From contig JAXGPL010000017.1 in assembly GCA_040766985.1 (NCBI GenBank), forward strand, positions 1-56,191: 56,191 bases of DNA, given 5' to 3'. The notes under the pieces were generated by a model, which was given only the letters and a program-made list of their open reading frames with translations, was not told the DNA's origin and searched no databases. The DNA comes from JAXGPL01 sp040766985. GTDB lineage: Bacteria > Bacillota > Sulfobacillia > JAUYEG01. Within the stretch, counting starts at the first letter, position 1, and every line of letters starts with the position of its first letter. Positions 16,526 to 25,610 of the stretch are shown one piece after another. The translations under genes and the position numbers were made by a program.

Positions 16526-17782
16526 CTAGCCGGGGACCCGCCTGATGTCGGCGCCGAGGCTGTTCAGACGCTCCTCGATCCGGACGTAACCGCGGTCGAC
16601 ATGCTTTACGCCATGAATCTCGCTGGTCCCGTCAGCCGCCAGGGCCGCGAGAATCAGCGCTGCCCCCGCGCGCAAGTCGCTCACGCGCACGGACGCCGCC
16701 CAGAGCTTCTCGACGCCACGGATGACGGCGACGGAGCCTTCGGTGCTGATCTGCGTCCCCATCCGGTTGAGCTCGGGGACGTGCATGAACCGGTTTTCAA
16801 AGACGGTTTCCGTAACCACGCTGGTGCCGTGGCCGAGCGCCAACAAGGACATCATCTGAGCCTGCATGTCCGTCGGAAAGCCTGGATACGGCAGCGTCTT
16901 GATGTTTACGGGCCGGGGCCGTCCGCGGCCGCGGACGCGGATTCTGTCCCTGCCCTCCTCGATCTCAACACCCGCCTCGCGCAGCTTGGCGACGACCGCC
17001 TTGAGGTGCTGTGGTTTGACGTGCCGGATGAGGACATTGCCGCCGGTAATCGCGGCGGCGGTCATCAGAGTGCCCGCTTCAATCCGGTCGGGGATCACCC
17101 GGTACGTCGTGCCCGTGAGACGGTCGACGCCCTGGACGATCAGGACGCGGGTGCCGATGCCCGAGACCTTGCCTCCCATGGCGTTGATGAAGTGCGCAAG
17201 GTCGCAGACTTCCGGCTCCTCCGCCGCGTTCTCGATGATCGTGGTGCCCGAGGCAAGCGACGCCGCCATCAGGAGGTTTTCGGTGGCGCCGACGCTGGGG
17301 TAGTCCAGGTAAATCCGGTTTCCGGCGAGTCTGCGGGCCTGGGCGTCGACGTACCCGTGCACCAGGGAAACCTGCGCCCCCATCGCCGCGAATCCCCGCA
17401 GGTGAAGGTCGATCGGCCGGGTGCCGATTGCGCAGCCGCCGGGAAGGGGCATCCGTGACCGGCCGAGCCGTGCGAGCAGTGGCCCCATGACGAGGAACGA
17501 TGCCCGGATCTGGCGGACGGGGTGGTAGGGCGCCTCAAACGTCCGGACCCTGTCGGCCCGTACGGTAAGGGTCCCGTCGGCGCGGTGCTCGACTTCCGCT
17601 CCCAAGCCCTCCAGCACGCTGAGGACGGTTGCGACGTCGTGAAGCTTAGGGGTGTTCGGTAGGACAGTCGTGCCCTCGGCCAGGAGCGAAGCCGCGATGA
17701 TCGGCAATGTCGCGTTTTTTGCGGCGTTGACGACCACCTCGCCGCGCAACGGCAATCCGCCGCGGATCGTTAGCCTGTCCAC
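16526..17782 (-). CDS. murA: UDP-N-acetylglucosamine 1-carboxyvinyltransferase
   Basis: First committed step of peptidoglycan synthesis: transfer of enolpyruvate from PEP to UDP-GlcNAc. 418 residues. The catalytic Cys is present in LPGGCAIGTRPIDLH (residue 117), with N-terminal AAKNATLPIIAA and C-terminal VSDLRAGAALILAALAADG. It is therefore expected to be fosfomycin-sensitive. GTG start at 17780-17782 behind GGGAGGAGG. The ywmB-murA-spoIID order is that of the sporulation-linked MurA copy of Bacillus. Confidence 0.96.
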   Translation of the reverse strand: MDRLTIRGGLPLRGEVVVNAAKNATLPIIAASLLAEGTTVLPNTPKLHDVATVLSVLEGLGAEVEHRADGTLTVRADRVRTFEAPYHPVRQIRASFLVMGPLLARLGRSRMPLPGGCAIGTRPIDLHLRGFAAMGAQVSLVHGYVDAQARRLAGNRIYLDYPSVGATENLLMAASLASGTTIIENAAEEPEVCDLAHFINAMGGKVSGIGTRVLIVQGVDRLTGTTYRVIPDRIEAGTLMTAAAITGGNVLIRHVKPQHLKAVVAKLREAGVEIEEGRDRIRVRGRGRPRPVNIKTLPYPGFPTDMQAQMMSLLALGHGTSVVTETVFENRFMHVPELNRMGTQISTEGSVAVIRGVEKLWAASVRVSDLRAGAALILAALAADGTSEIHGVKHVDRGYVRIEERLNSLGADIRRVPG

Positions 17783-17810
17783 GGTGCCCTCCTCCCGGAA
17801 TCGGCCTGGC

Positions 17811-18605
17811 TCAATAGTCCCCGGCGCAGAGCGGAGTGCCTATGACCACCCAGGTCGAACCCGTCTCGGTGTCCGGCCGAAGTACAACGCTGAGGTTCAC
17901 TTGCCGCCCGGCAACCTCGACCGCGGGGCCGAGCATGATGCTGTATGACAGGAGCGAGTAAAGAGCGTTCCCGTCGAACTCGTGCATCTGGCGCCCCCGC
18001 AGCCGTGCCATGACGCGTTGCGCCGCGTTCCGGCACTGGCCGTCGTCCAGTACTCCGGGCAGCCGGGCGAAGACGGTCGCGTAAGTCGGTTCAGGCCGTC
18101 GCGCGCCGCTCCCCAGAGTATTCAGGGCCGCGTCCAAACGTCTCTGGCGGTCGGCCAGCGCCGAAGGCTCCCGTATCTCGGCGGAGCATACCAGGTAGAG
18201 CTTTTGGTCCGCCCCGTCGCCGATGCGGCGGATGCAGGTGCGATAGTAGCAGTCGCCCGTCTTGAGGACGTACTCGGCAACATCCGGGCCGGTGGCCTCA
18301 CCCAGCTCCGGGCCGAACGTCAGATCAGGGCCCGCCAGGATGCTCATCGCCCGCGATGCCACGTCATCAAGCCGGAGATCCCCCGTCGGGTCGCCGGACC
18401 GCTCGACCCAGCCGGTCAACAGCGCGCGTGTCGGCGCGGTTTCCAGAGCCTGGCACACCGCCAACAGCGGTTCCGGCGTCCCGGTCACGGCGCGGGCTAT
18501 GGCCGGCGCGAATGCCCGGCCCGCAAACGCAAGCGCCGCTACAAGCGCAAAGGCCAAGACCGCCTGGGCAAGCGTCTTTCGCCAGATCTGCCAATCGTTT
18601 AGCAC
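17811..18605 (-). CDS. ywmB: YwmB-family (DUF1779/TATA-box-binding-like) protein
   Basis: 264 residues with an N-terminal hydrophobic segment (AVLAFALVAALAFAGRAFA) that acts as signal or anchor, then an extracytoplasmic alpha/beta domain. Sequence similarity is low, but length, the two-part architecture (VAEYVLKTGDCYYRTCIRRI; MHEFDGNALYSLLSYSIML) and the fixed ywmB-murA-spoIID neighbourhood support the call. The molecular role is unknown. GTG start at 18603-18605 with GAGG 8 bases upstream. Confidence 0.8.
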   Translation of the reverse strand: MLNDWQIWRKTLAQAVLAFALVAALAFAGRAFAPAIARAVTGTPEPLLAVCQALETAPTRALLTGWVERSGDPTGDLRLDDVASRAMSILAGPDLTFGPELGEATGPDVAEYVLKTGDCYYRTCIRRIGDGADQKLYLVCSAEIREPSALADRQRRLDAALNTLGSGARRPEPTYATVFARLPGVLDDGQCRNAAQRVMARLRGRQMHEFDGNALYSLLSYSIMLGPAVEVAGRQVNLSVVLRPDTETGSTWVVIGTPLCAGDY

Positions 18606-18995
18606 GTTTTTTCCTCATTCCCCCGGTATCGGCGCAGCAGCCACCAGGCAGGGGCAACCTGCCGTTAGGCCCTTAGTTGGTCATAGTTGCCATGCCAGAG
18701 GGGTGTTATGCAGGAGCGGGTGCTAAAACACCTGCACAAAGGCTGTTTGCACAGCTAGTCTGCCGTTTGCGCAGGGCTGATATCCCGGCAAATCAGTGCA
18801 ACCGTACTGCGTATTTCAATCAAAGCAAGCCTCGGCGCAAGTTGGCGCGGCTAAGGGGAGGTGGCCGAACCTGTGGGTTCTGACGATTTGGCTGGAGCTT
18901 AACGGAGCGGGGTTCAACGCATGCGTTGAGGTTGGGGAGAGGGATCTAGCGGCGGCGACTAATGAGGGCCGGACGATGCAACGCCCGCGAAGAGG
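18606..18995. other. Intergenic region with palindromes, no recognised gene
   Basis: 390 bases between ywmB and tagO. In related genomes an atp operon often lies here; no part of one is seen. Contents: a perfect 16-base palindrome TCAACGCATGCGTTGA (18914-18929), a short inverted repeat GCTGT-TTGC-ACAGC (18742-18755) followed by the related CTGCCGTTTGCGCAG (18760-18774), and a GGCAGG/CCTGCC hairpin near 18648-18664. Open frames here lack ribosome binding sites and coding bias. Confidence 0.5.
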
Positions 18996-20126
18996 CTAAC
19001 CGCCTCGGACTCCACTCGGATCGCCGTCAGTCTCGCGGGCGGCCGCCGTCTCGGCGACTGTCGCCAGCAACTCGCTCCTCGCATCACCGGACGGACTGCC
19101 AGGGCGGACCCCCAACAGACCCGCCCTGCGGCCTCCGAAGTACGCCGCGCTGAAAACGAGCGCGAGCATCAACGCAGCCTGCGTGGCGCTGAGCCGGCTC
19201 AACGTGATCGCGCTGGCACCGAAGAAACCGCTCACGGAATACATCAACATGACGGCTTGACGCTGCGAATAGCCCATTCTGAGCAGCCGGTGGTGCAGGT
19301 GGTCGCGGTCGGCCACGACCATCGAACGCCGGCTGACGGCCCTACGCCAGACCGCGAAAGCCGCATCGAAGATCGGCACGCCGAGGGCGAGCACGGGGAC
19401 GAACATTGCGACGGTCGCGGCGCTCTTGATCGGCCCTTCAACCGAGATCAGGGCAATCGCAAAGCCCAAAAACAGCGCCCCCGCGTCGCCCATGATGATC
19501 TTGGCCGGGTTGAAGTTGTGCGGCAGAAAGCCCAGTGCGCTCCCAGCCAGCGCGGCGGTCAGCAGTGCGGTGTGGACCTGGCCGGCCTGGCGGCAGGCGA
19601 AGAGCAGGGTCAGCGCAACGATCGACGTGATTCCGGCGGCGAGCCCGTCGAGGCCGTCGATGACGTTGAGCAAGTTTGTCACGCCGACGATCCAGAGCAT
19701 CGTCAGGGGGATGCCCCAGAATCCGGTGTGGAACAGACCGCCGAGCGGGTTGGTCATCCATTCGATGCGGATGCCCGCCCAAACCATCGCCCCGGCCACC
19801 GCAAACTCGACCAACAGCTTGGTCCACGCGGAAAGGGGCCGCAAGTCGTCGACCATGCCCAGCACGAGGATTACGCCCCCGCCCAAGGCCAGAGCCACGA
19901 CCAGCGGCTCCCGTGGCCCGAGCGCGGCTGCGGCTGCTGCGACGAAACCGGCGTAGATCGCCACCCCGCCGAGGTATGGCAGGGGCTTGGTGTGAACGCT
20001 GCGGGAGTTGGGAACGGCAACAATGCCGAAACGAATCGCCACAGCCCTGATAACCGGGGTCAGGGCCCAGACGATGACCGCTGCAAGTCCAAGCGTACCG
20101 ATTGTATGCAGAAGCTTCTCTCCCAC
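18996..20126 (-). CDS. tagO: Undecaprenyl-phosphate N-acetylglucosaminyl-1-phosphate transferase (TagO/WecA type)
   Basis: 376-residue polytopic membrane enzyme (about ten hydrophobic segments) of the MraY/WecA family. It shows LGMVDDLRPLSAWTK (DDxx motif), NVIDGLDGLAAGI, NFNPAKIIMGDAGALFLG and the WecA-type loop ADRDHLHHRLLRMGYS, which separates it from MraY. It starts lipid-linked synthesis of wall teichoic acid or another surface polysaccharide. GTG start at 20124-20126. Its own sigma-A promoter lies 44 bases upstream. Confidence 0.93.
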   Translation of the reverse strand: MGEKLLHTIGTLGLAAVIVWALTPVIRAVAIRFGIVAVPNSRSVHTKPLPYLGGVAIYAGFVAAAAAALGPREPLVVALALGGGVILVLGMVDDLRPLSAWTKLLVEFAVAGAMVWAGIRIEWMTNPLGGLFHTGFWGIPLTMLWIVGVTNLLNVIDGLDGLAAGITSIVALTLLFACRQAGQVHTALLTAALAGSALGFLPHNFNPAKIIMGDAGALFLGFAIALISVEGPIKSAATVAMFVPVLALGVPIFDAAFAVWRRAVSRRSMVVADRDHLHHRLLRMGYSQRQAVMLMYSVSGFFGASAITLSRLSATQAALMLALVFSAAYFGGRRAGLLGVRPGSPSGDARSELLATVAETAAARETDGDPSGVRGG

Positions 20127-20169
20127 CGTCCCCCCGGGACAAGCCCTGCGAGGACAAGCCTAACTACTG

Positions 20170-20197
20170 ATTGTAGCGGACTCGGCCGGCGTGTCAA
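20170..20197 (-). promoter_or_regulatory. Sigma-A promoter of tagO
   Basis: Minus strand TTGACA (20192-20197), 16-base spacer, TACAAT (20170-20175), 44 bases before the tagO start codon. Confidence 0.78.
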
Positions 20198-20226
20198 CTT
20201 ACTGGCGGGATTGCCGATTTTCGAGG

Positions 20227-20751
20227 TTATTCCGTGCCTTTGCCTCTTTGTCCTGCTTTTACTGCAGATAGAAGCCCAGGTGCAACTGCTTTGCGCTGCT
20301 CGTCGTCCCATTGCCCTATTTCGATTCCGGCCTGGACCATCATCTGCATGCCCAGGTCCTCGGTGTACGTGTCGCGGTAGACGACACGCTTGAGTCCGGC
20401 GTTGATGATCATCTTGGCGCAGGTCGTGCATGGCGCGAGGGTGACGTAGATCGTCCCGCCGCGCAGGCTCACCCCGTGCAACCCCGCCTGGATGATTGCG
20501 TTCTGTTCGGCGTGCAGGCCGCGGCAGAGCTCCTGCCGCTCGCCGGAAGGGATGTTCATCTGCTGGCGGAGGCAGCCGACGTCGAGGCAATGCGGAATCC
20601 CGCTCGGCGCGCCGTTGTAGCCGGTCGCCAGAATACGCTTGTCGCGGACGATCAAAGCGCCCACCCGTCGCCGCAGGCACGTCGAGCGGCTGGAGACGAC
20701 GCCCGCGAGTTGCATGAAATACTCATCCCAGCTAGGCCGCGACGTCGTCAT
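20227..20751 (-). CDS. comEB: Cytidine/deoxycytidylate deaminase (ComEB/dCMP deaminase)
   Basis: 174 residues. Zinc site motifs GLHAEQNAII (His and catalytic Glu) and LAPCTTCAKMIINAG (PCxxC) are intact, with VVSSRSTCLRRRVGALIVRDKRILATGYNG at the N-terminus. It deaminates dCMP to dUMP for thymidylate synthesis. The start at 20749-20751 overlaps the DUF436 stop codon by 4 bases (ATGA), so the two are coupled. It is the last gene of the prfA-prmC-tsaC operon. Confidence 0.94.
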   Translation of the reverse strand: MTTSRPSWDEYFMQLAGVVSSRSTCLRRRVGALIVRDKRILATGYNGAPSGIPHCLDVGCLRQQMNIPSGERQELCRGLHAEQNAIIQAGLHGVSLRGGTIYVTLAPCTTCAKMIINAGLKRVVYRDTYTEDLGMQMMVQAGIEIGQWDDEQRKAVAPGLLSAVKAGQRGKGTE

Positions 20752-21461
20752 GGCCGCTCCTCGCGGGGGGCATCCGGTCTGGGCGGGCTTCGCAGGGCGC
20801 CCTCGTCACGGCTGTAGCAGGCCCTTACTCCGCCGATCAGCTTGGGCCTGGTGCGGGCCAGGACCAGGTCAGCCTCGCCGATCTTCTTCCACGGCAGCCT
20901 CACCGGTACGGCAACGGGGCGCAGGTGCATCCCGATGAGCGTGTGTCCGATGTCCATCCCGGCCGCCGCGGAGATGGTTTCCACAACGACGGGATCCTGG
21001 AAACCGTCCATCGCCGCCGCCGCAAGGGACCCGCCGGCGTTCCACACCGGCCAGACGGTCACGGGCTGCAGCCTGTAGTCGCGCATCGTCTGTCGTTCGA
21101 CGACCAAAGCCCTGTTGAGATGCTCGCAACACTGAAACGCCAGGGCGACGCCATGCCTGCGGGCCACCGCGCCGAGCGCGCCAAACAGGTGCGAAGCCAG
21201 ATCGGGGCTGCCCGCCGACCCGATCCGGTTGCCCAAAATCTCGCTCGTGCTGCAGCCGATGACCACGATCTCGCCCGGCTCGAGTTTGGCCAACTCCAAC
21301 AGCAGGTCCAGACTCCGCCCGGCAAGTAGCGCGAGGTCCGGGGCATCGGCCCCGGCCGGCGCCGGGTGTTTGTGGTGAGTTGAAGGCTTGTCTACGGCCG
21401 CGGCATGCGGCCCGGCTCCGGCCGCGGCAGTCGCCGCGCGGCCGGCCTGGTCCTCTGACAT
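20748..21461 (-). CDS. ywlG: DUF436 / UPF0340 (YwlG-like) protein
   Basis: 237 residues. After a 40-residue Ala/Pro/His-rich extension the conserved domain begins: ELAKLEPGEIVVIGCSTSEILG, GVALAFQCCEHLNRALVVER and DIGHTLIGMHLRPVAVPVR are the family hallmarks. The biochemical role is not known. It lies between the ywlE-rpiB fusion and comEB in an operon like the ywl region of Bacillus. The extension may be an overlong start, but no good internal start with a binding site is evident. Confidence 0.9.
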   Translation of the reverse strand: MSEDQAGRAATAAAGAGPHAAAVDKPSTHHKHPAPAGADAPDLALLAGRSLDLLLELAKLEPGEIVVIGCSTSEILGNRIGSAGSPDLASHLFGALGAVARRHGVALAFQCCEHLNRALVVERQTMRDYRLQPVTVWPVWNAGGSLAAAAMDGFQDPVVVETISAAAGMDIGHTLIGMHLRPVAVPVRLPWKKIGEADLVLARTRPKLIGGVRACYSRDEGALRSPPRPDAPREERP

Positions 21462-21465
21462 AGGT

Positions 21466-22545
21466 CTACCGGTCCTTTCCTTGCCGATCGGGATGCGAAC
21501 CCGCTTCGAGGTCGGCGATCTTCCTCACCCTGCCCACGTGCCGGCCGTGGCCGAAGGGCGTGCGCAAAAACGTCCTTACGATTTCCAGCGCAAGGTCCGA
21601 ACCGACGACCCTTGCGCCGATGCATAGCACATTCGCGTCGTTATGCTCCCGGCACATGCGCGCGGAGTACAGGTCGTTGCAGGTTACGGCGCGCACCCCG
21701 CGGACCTTGTTCGCCGCGATGGCCATGCCCAGGCCGGTGCCGCAGACCAGCAACCCCGCATCGCATTGCTTTGCCACCACTGCCGCGGCGACCCTGGCTG
21801 CAAAATCGGGGTAATCCACCGACTCGGGACCGTCTGTCCCGAAGTCCTGGATTTCGATGCCGGTCTCGGAGAGGGTGGCCACGAGCTCGTCCTTGAGTGC
21901 GTATCCCGCATGGTCCGCGCCGACCGCGAGCCGGCGGATCGACCTTTTGGCGGGCGCCGGCGCAGCAAGAGGGTCGACTGCGACGGGAAGCTCGGCAAGG
22001 ACGCTCTCAACCATGGAGCCGGGGGCAGGTGGCGTCACCACATGCGGCAAATCAGTCCCCTCCTCGGATGCGATCAACAGGGCAAGCTTCGCGGTCGCCC
22101 GGTCCAAACCCTCGGCGCAGCGCCTGTATATGGCCATGTCGCCGCCGATAGGGTCCGGGATGTCGCCGCCGCCCTTGCCGCCGCGAAGGCCTGCGTACTC
22201 CGCCAATGTGAAGACGCGGTCCGCCGCAGCCGGATGGAGTTGCAGCACGCGGCCCTTCTGCGCGGCGGTCATCGTCAGGATCAGGTCGGCGCGGCCGACG
22301 GCGCACGCGTCAAGGGAGCGCGCGCGGTGGTCGGCAAGGGACAGCCCCCTCTCGGCCATCACCGCCGCGGCGTGGGCGGTCGCCCCCTCGCCTTCGCTTG
22401 CCACGGCGAGCCCTGCCGATGCGACTTCGAAATCCCCGGCCCCTAGGCCCAGCCCGGCCGTGAGGTGGCCACGGAGCAGAGCCGCCGCCATGGGGCTGCG
22501 ACACGTGTTGCCCGTGCAGACCAGGAGGATCCGGCGCGCGGTCAA
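21466..22545 (-). CDS. Fusion: low-molecular-weight tyrosine (arginine) phosphatase YwlE + ribose-5-phosphate isomerase B
   Basis: 359 residues, two enzymes in one chain. Residues 1-165: LMW-PTP with the nucleophile loop LLVCTGNTCRSPMAAALL (Cys10, Arg16) and general-acid IPDPIGGD. A Pro/Ala linker follows, then residues about 210-340: RpiB with VGADHAGYALKDELV, CDAGLLVCGTGLGMAIAANK (catalytic Cys) and NDANVLCIGARV. In Bacillus ywlE and rpiB (ywlF) are separate neighbours. The start is TTG at 22543-22545, GAGGTGG 6 bases upstream, overlapping the tsaC stop by 4 bases. No stop or frame change separates the domains. Confidence 0.92.
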   Translation of the reverse strand: MTARRILLVCTGNTCRSPMAAALLRGHLTAGLGLGAGDFEVASAGLAVASEGEGATAHAAAVMAERGLSLADHRARSLDACAVGRADLILTMTAAQKGRVLQLHPAAADRVFTLAEYAGLRGGKGGGDIPDPIGGDMAIYRRCAEGLDRATAKLALLIASEEGTDLPHVVTPPAPGSMVESVLAELPVAVDPLAAPAPAKRSIRRLAVGADHAGYALKDELVATLSETGIEIQDFGTDGPESVDYPDFAARVAAAVVAKQCDAGLLVCGTGLGMAIAANKVRGVRAVTCNDLYSARMCREHNDANVLCIGARVVGSDLALEIVRTFLRTPFGHGRHVGRVRKIADLEAGSHPDRQGKDR

Positions 22546-23612
22546 CCGGCTACCACCTCGGCGGCCATCTTCTCCAGGCGGTTCATGATGGCCAGCCCCA
22601 ACCCCTGCCGCGGCACAGGCGCCGCGACTACTACGTCGTAGCCGGAGGATTCGCACTCGCGCAGAGCCGGATAGAGGCGGGCGGCGGCGGCCCGGAGGTC
22701 CCCGGCCGGGCCGAGCAGACACACATCTACCACACCGGGTTCCGCCGTCCGGTCACCGGTGAGCAATCCATCTTGAACCAAGACGGCCGCGCGTTCGCCG
22801 CGCTGCGAGAATACGTGCGCCAGCGCTACCGCCCCGTTGGCCGCGCGGCTGCCGGGCTCTTCGTCCAACAACACCAAACGCATCCGAAGCCCCCGCCCCG
22901 CAGTCGCTTCACCAACCGCGCCCCGTCGCGCGGCGGCCGGACGCGAATGGGCGGAGCCCATTACCACATCGGCAAGGTAGGGCCGGAGTTGGTCAAGAGT
23001 GATGGCTCCAGGACGGAGCACCGCCGGGGGCGTGCGCGTCAGGTCGAGAACGGTCGATTCCATGCCCAGCCGCGCCGGCCCGCCGTCGAGGACCGCCTCG
23101 ATGCCCTCGCCCAGTTCAGCCAAGACATCCTGCGCGGTCATCGGGCTCGGGCGGCCCCACTTGTTGGCGCTTGGGCCGACAATGGGCCGGCCGACGGCCC
23201 GCACCAGATCCCGGGCAACCTGATGGTCGGGGACCCGCATGCCCACGTTGCTGCGTCCGGCCGAGACGATATCCGGCACGACCGCCGCCTTGGCGAGAAT
23301 GATGGTCAGTGGCCCGGGCCAGAAGGCATCCATCAGGCCCAGCGCGGGGTCCGGAACAGAGCGAGCGTAGCGCGGCGCCTCGGCTGCATCCGCGAGGTGG
23401 AGGATGAGGGCGCTGTCGAGCGGCCGCTGCTTGACCTCGAACACGCGGGCGACCGCCCTTCCGTCGAGCCCGTGGGCAGCGAGGCCGTAGACGGTTTCCG
23501 TTGGAAACCCAACGAGTCCGCCGTCGTGGATGATGGCTGCGGCCTCCCGGATTCCCTTTTGGTACCCGGGGCTACCGGCGAGGTGAGCCTCCACCCTGAT
23601 CAACTGCGCCAC
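22542..23612 (-). CDS. tsaC: L-threonylcarbamoyladenylate synthase, Sua5/YwlC type
   Basis: 356 residues, the long Sua5 form with a YrdC domain (residues 1-205) and a C-terminal Sua5 domain. The YrdC core shows GLVGFPTETVYGLAAHGLD, KQRPLDSALILHL, FWPGPLTIIL, IVGPSANKWGRPSP and MESTVLDLTRTPPAVLRPGAI. It makes the threonylcarbamoyl-AMP used for the t6A37 tRNA modification. GTG at 23610-23612 starts the family-typical N-terminus; the gene overlaps the prmC end by about 40 bases. A longer frame to 23690 lies within prmC and is rejected. Confidence 0.93.
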   Translation of the reverse strand: MAQLIRVEAHLAGSPGYQKGIREAAAIIHDGGLVGFPTETVYGLAAHGLDGRAVARVFEVKQRPLDSALILHLADAAEAPRYARSVPDPALGLMDAFWPGPLTIILAKAAVVPDIVSAGRSNVGMRVPDHQVARDLVRAVGRPIVGPSANKWGRPSPMTAQDVLAELGEGIEAVLDGGPARLGMESTVLDLTRTPPAVLRPGAITLDQLRPYLADVVMGSAHSRPAAARRGAVGEATAGRGLRMRLVLLDEEPGSRAANGAVALAHVFSQRGERAAVLVQDGLLTGDRTAEPGVVDVCLLGPAGDLRAAAARLYPALRECESSGYDVVVAAPVPRQGLGLAIMNRLEKMAAEVVAG

Positions 23613-24489
23613 TCTTCGACCCCCAAACGGTACGCGGCCTTCCGGCCAGATCCGTGGAAACCGTGACGCCCACCAGGCCGGCTTGGCCAAGCAACTCTGT
23701 CAACAGTGTACACTGCTCGGGGTCGCACTCCAAACCCAGGGCCCCTCCCCCCTTCAGGCGGCTTGCCGCCTGCGGAACCAACCGGCGGATGACGTCCAGG
23801 CCGTCTTTTCCGCCGTGAAGGGCGACCCTTGGTTCGAACACGGCGATCTCCGGCGCCAACGCCTCAAACGCCCGGGTCGGAACGTACGGCAGGTTTGCGA
23901 CCACCAGGTCAAAACAGAGGTCGTCCGGCAGGCCGTGGGCGTCGAACAGGTCGCCGACGAGGACGTTGACCCGGGCGGAGAGCCCGTGACGCCGCGAGTT
24001 GCGGCGGGCGACGGCCGCCGCCGCCGGCGAGATGTCGATGGCCCAGACAGTCGCATCCGGGCAATAGTGGGCGATGGCAAGGCCGATCGCGCCAGACCCC
24101 GTGCCGATATCTGCAACCTGGAACCCCTGATCTTCGGGCGGCGCCTGGCCGGCCAGGAAGGCCAGGGCCTGTTCGACAAGTGTCTCCGTGTCCGGCCTCG
24201 GCACGAGCACATCCGGCGAAACCTCCAGCAGAAGCGACATGAACTCCTTTTGCCCGGTGATGTACGCGAGGGGTTCGTGTCCCGCCCTCCGGAGGACATC
24301 GCGCCTGTACTGCGCAGCCGCGGCGTACGACGGCTGCTCATCCGGATTGACGATGAGGTGGTGCCGCGACCGGCCTGTGGCGTTGGCCAGGAGCAATTCG
24401 GCTTCGAGACGCGGGAAGTCCAGGCCCATCGCCCGGAGCTCGGTCGCACCCCAACGGAGAAGGTCGGCGGTGTTTTCGCGATTGCTCAC
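23572..24489 (-). CDS. prmC: Peptide chain release factor N5-glutamine methyltransferase
   Basis: 305 residues. Methylates the GGQ glutamine of RF1/RF2. The N-terminal helical domain (residues 1-80) is followed by a SAM-binding Rossmann domain: VLVPRPDTETLVEQAL, VADIGTGSGAIGLAIA and DLVVANLPYVP. The active-site tetrapeptide is NLPY instead of the more common NPPY, a substitution I believe also occurs in some other PrmC. It directly follows prfA, its substrate gene, by 26 bases. Confidence 0.95.
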   Translation of the reverse strand: MSNRENTADLLRWGATELRAMGLDFPRLEAELLLANATGRSRHHLIVNPDEQPSYAAAAQYRRDVLRRAGHEPLAYITGQKEFMSLLLEVSPDVLVPRPDTETLVEQALAFLAGQAPPEDQGFQVADIGTGSGAIGLAIAHYCPDATVWAIDISPAAAAVARRNSRRHGLSARVNVLVGDLFDAHGLPDDLCFDLVVANLPYVPTRAFEALAPEIAVFEPRVALHGGKDGLDVIRRLVPQAASRLKGGGALGLECDPEQCTLLTELLGQAGLVGVTVSTDLAGRPRTVWGSKSGAVDQGGGSPRR

Positions 24490-24515
24490 GCCGGCAAAAC
24501 CCCCGCTCGCCAGGT

Positions 24516-25610
24516 CTAGGTCGCGATCTTGAGGTTGCGCAGTCGTTCGGCCTGGTCGTGCGCGGCGAGGGCGGACAGCAGCTCGTCGATGTCGCCATCG
24601 AGCACGGCCTCGAGGCGGTGTATGGTCAGGCCGATCCGGTGGTCGGTCACTCGGTTCTGCGGGAAGTTATACGTCCGGATCCGCTCGCTCCGGTCGCCGG
24701 ATCCGACCTGCGAACGCCGCTCTTCGGCGAGCTCGGCCTGCTGCTGCTGCTCCGCTATGTCCAGGAGCTTGGCCCTGAGGACTCGCATCGCTTTGTCGCG
24801 GTTCTTGTGCTGCGACTTCTCGTCCTGGCATGAAACGACGATACCTGTCGGAAGGTGGGTCAGCCGGACTGCGGAGTACGTCGTGTTCACGCTCTGCCCG
24901 CCCGGGCCGCTGGAGCAAAACGTATCGACCCGGAGGTCGTCGGGGTTGATCTCGACGTCGACCTCCTCAGCCTCGGGCAACACCGCCACTGTCGCGGCGC
25001 TGGTATGAATCCGGCCCTGGGCCTCGGTCTGCGGCACCCGCTGCACTCGGTGGACCCCGCTTTCGTAGCGCAGTTTGCTGTAGGCCTTGTCCCCGGCGAT
25101 CAAGAGCACGATTTCCTTGTATCCGCCGATGTCGGTCTCGGAGTCCGTCAGAATCTCGGTCCGCCACCCCTGGCGCTCGGCATAGCGGCTGTACTGCCGG
25201 AACAGGTCCGCGGCAAACAGCGCCGCCTCGTCGCCGCCGGTACCCGCCCGGATTTCAATGATCACGTTCTTGTCGTCACGCGGGTCGTGTGGCAGCAGCA
25301 TCACCTTCAAATTGTGCAAAGCCTGTTCCACGCGTGTCTCAAGGCCCGCGGCCTCTTCGCGGGCGAGTTCGCGCAGTTCTTCATCGTCCCCCTGAAGGAG
25401 TTCCTGGGCCTGGTCGAGCTGGTCCTTGAGGTCCCGGTATTCGGTGTACTTGCTGACCATCGAACCAAGCCGCGCGTGCTCGCGGGCAAGGCGCGTATAG
25501 GCATCGCGGTCCGAGAGCACGGCCGGATCGCCGAGACTCTTGCCGATCTCTTCGTATTTGCGGCTGGCGGCGTCCATTTCCGCCAGAACGTACTGCATCT
25601 CCTGAATCAC
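24516..25610 (-). CDS. prfA: Peptide chain release factor 1
   Basis: 364 residues; releases peptides at UAA and UAG. The tripeptide anticodon region is VPQTEAQGRIHTSA (PxT of RF1), and the catalytic loop SSGPGGQSVNTTYSAVR carries GGQ. The coiled N-terminal domain and RTYNFPQNRVTDHRIG are normal. The start is GTG at 25608-25610, overlapping the stop of the DUF1385 gene as GTGA. Fully intact, in contrast to its upstream neighbour. Confidence 0.97.
   Translation of the reverse strand: MIQEMQYVLAEMDAASRKYEEIGKSLGDPAVLSDRDAYTRLAREHARLGSMVSKYTEYRDLKDQLDQAQELLQGDDEELRELAREEAAGLETRVEQALHNLKVMLLPHDPRDDKNVIIEIRAGTGGDEAALFAADLFRQYSRYAERQGWRTEILTDSETDIGGYKEIVLLIAGDKAYSKLRYESGVHRVQRVPQTEAQGRIHTSAATVAVLPEAEEVDVEINPDDLRVDTFCSSGPGGQSVNTTYSAVRLTHLPTGIVVSCQDEKSQHKNRDKAMRVLRAKLLDIAEQQQQAELAEERRSQVGSGDRSERIRTYNFPQNRVTDHRIGLTIHRLEAVLDGDIDELLSALAAHDQAERLRNLKIAT

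Noticed and set aside
18677..18883. Plus-strand frame of 68 codons in the ywmB-tagO gap
   Set aside because: No ribosome binding site and Arg/Cys-rich composition; surrounding genes are all on the other strand.
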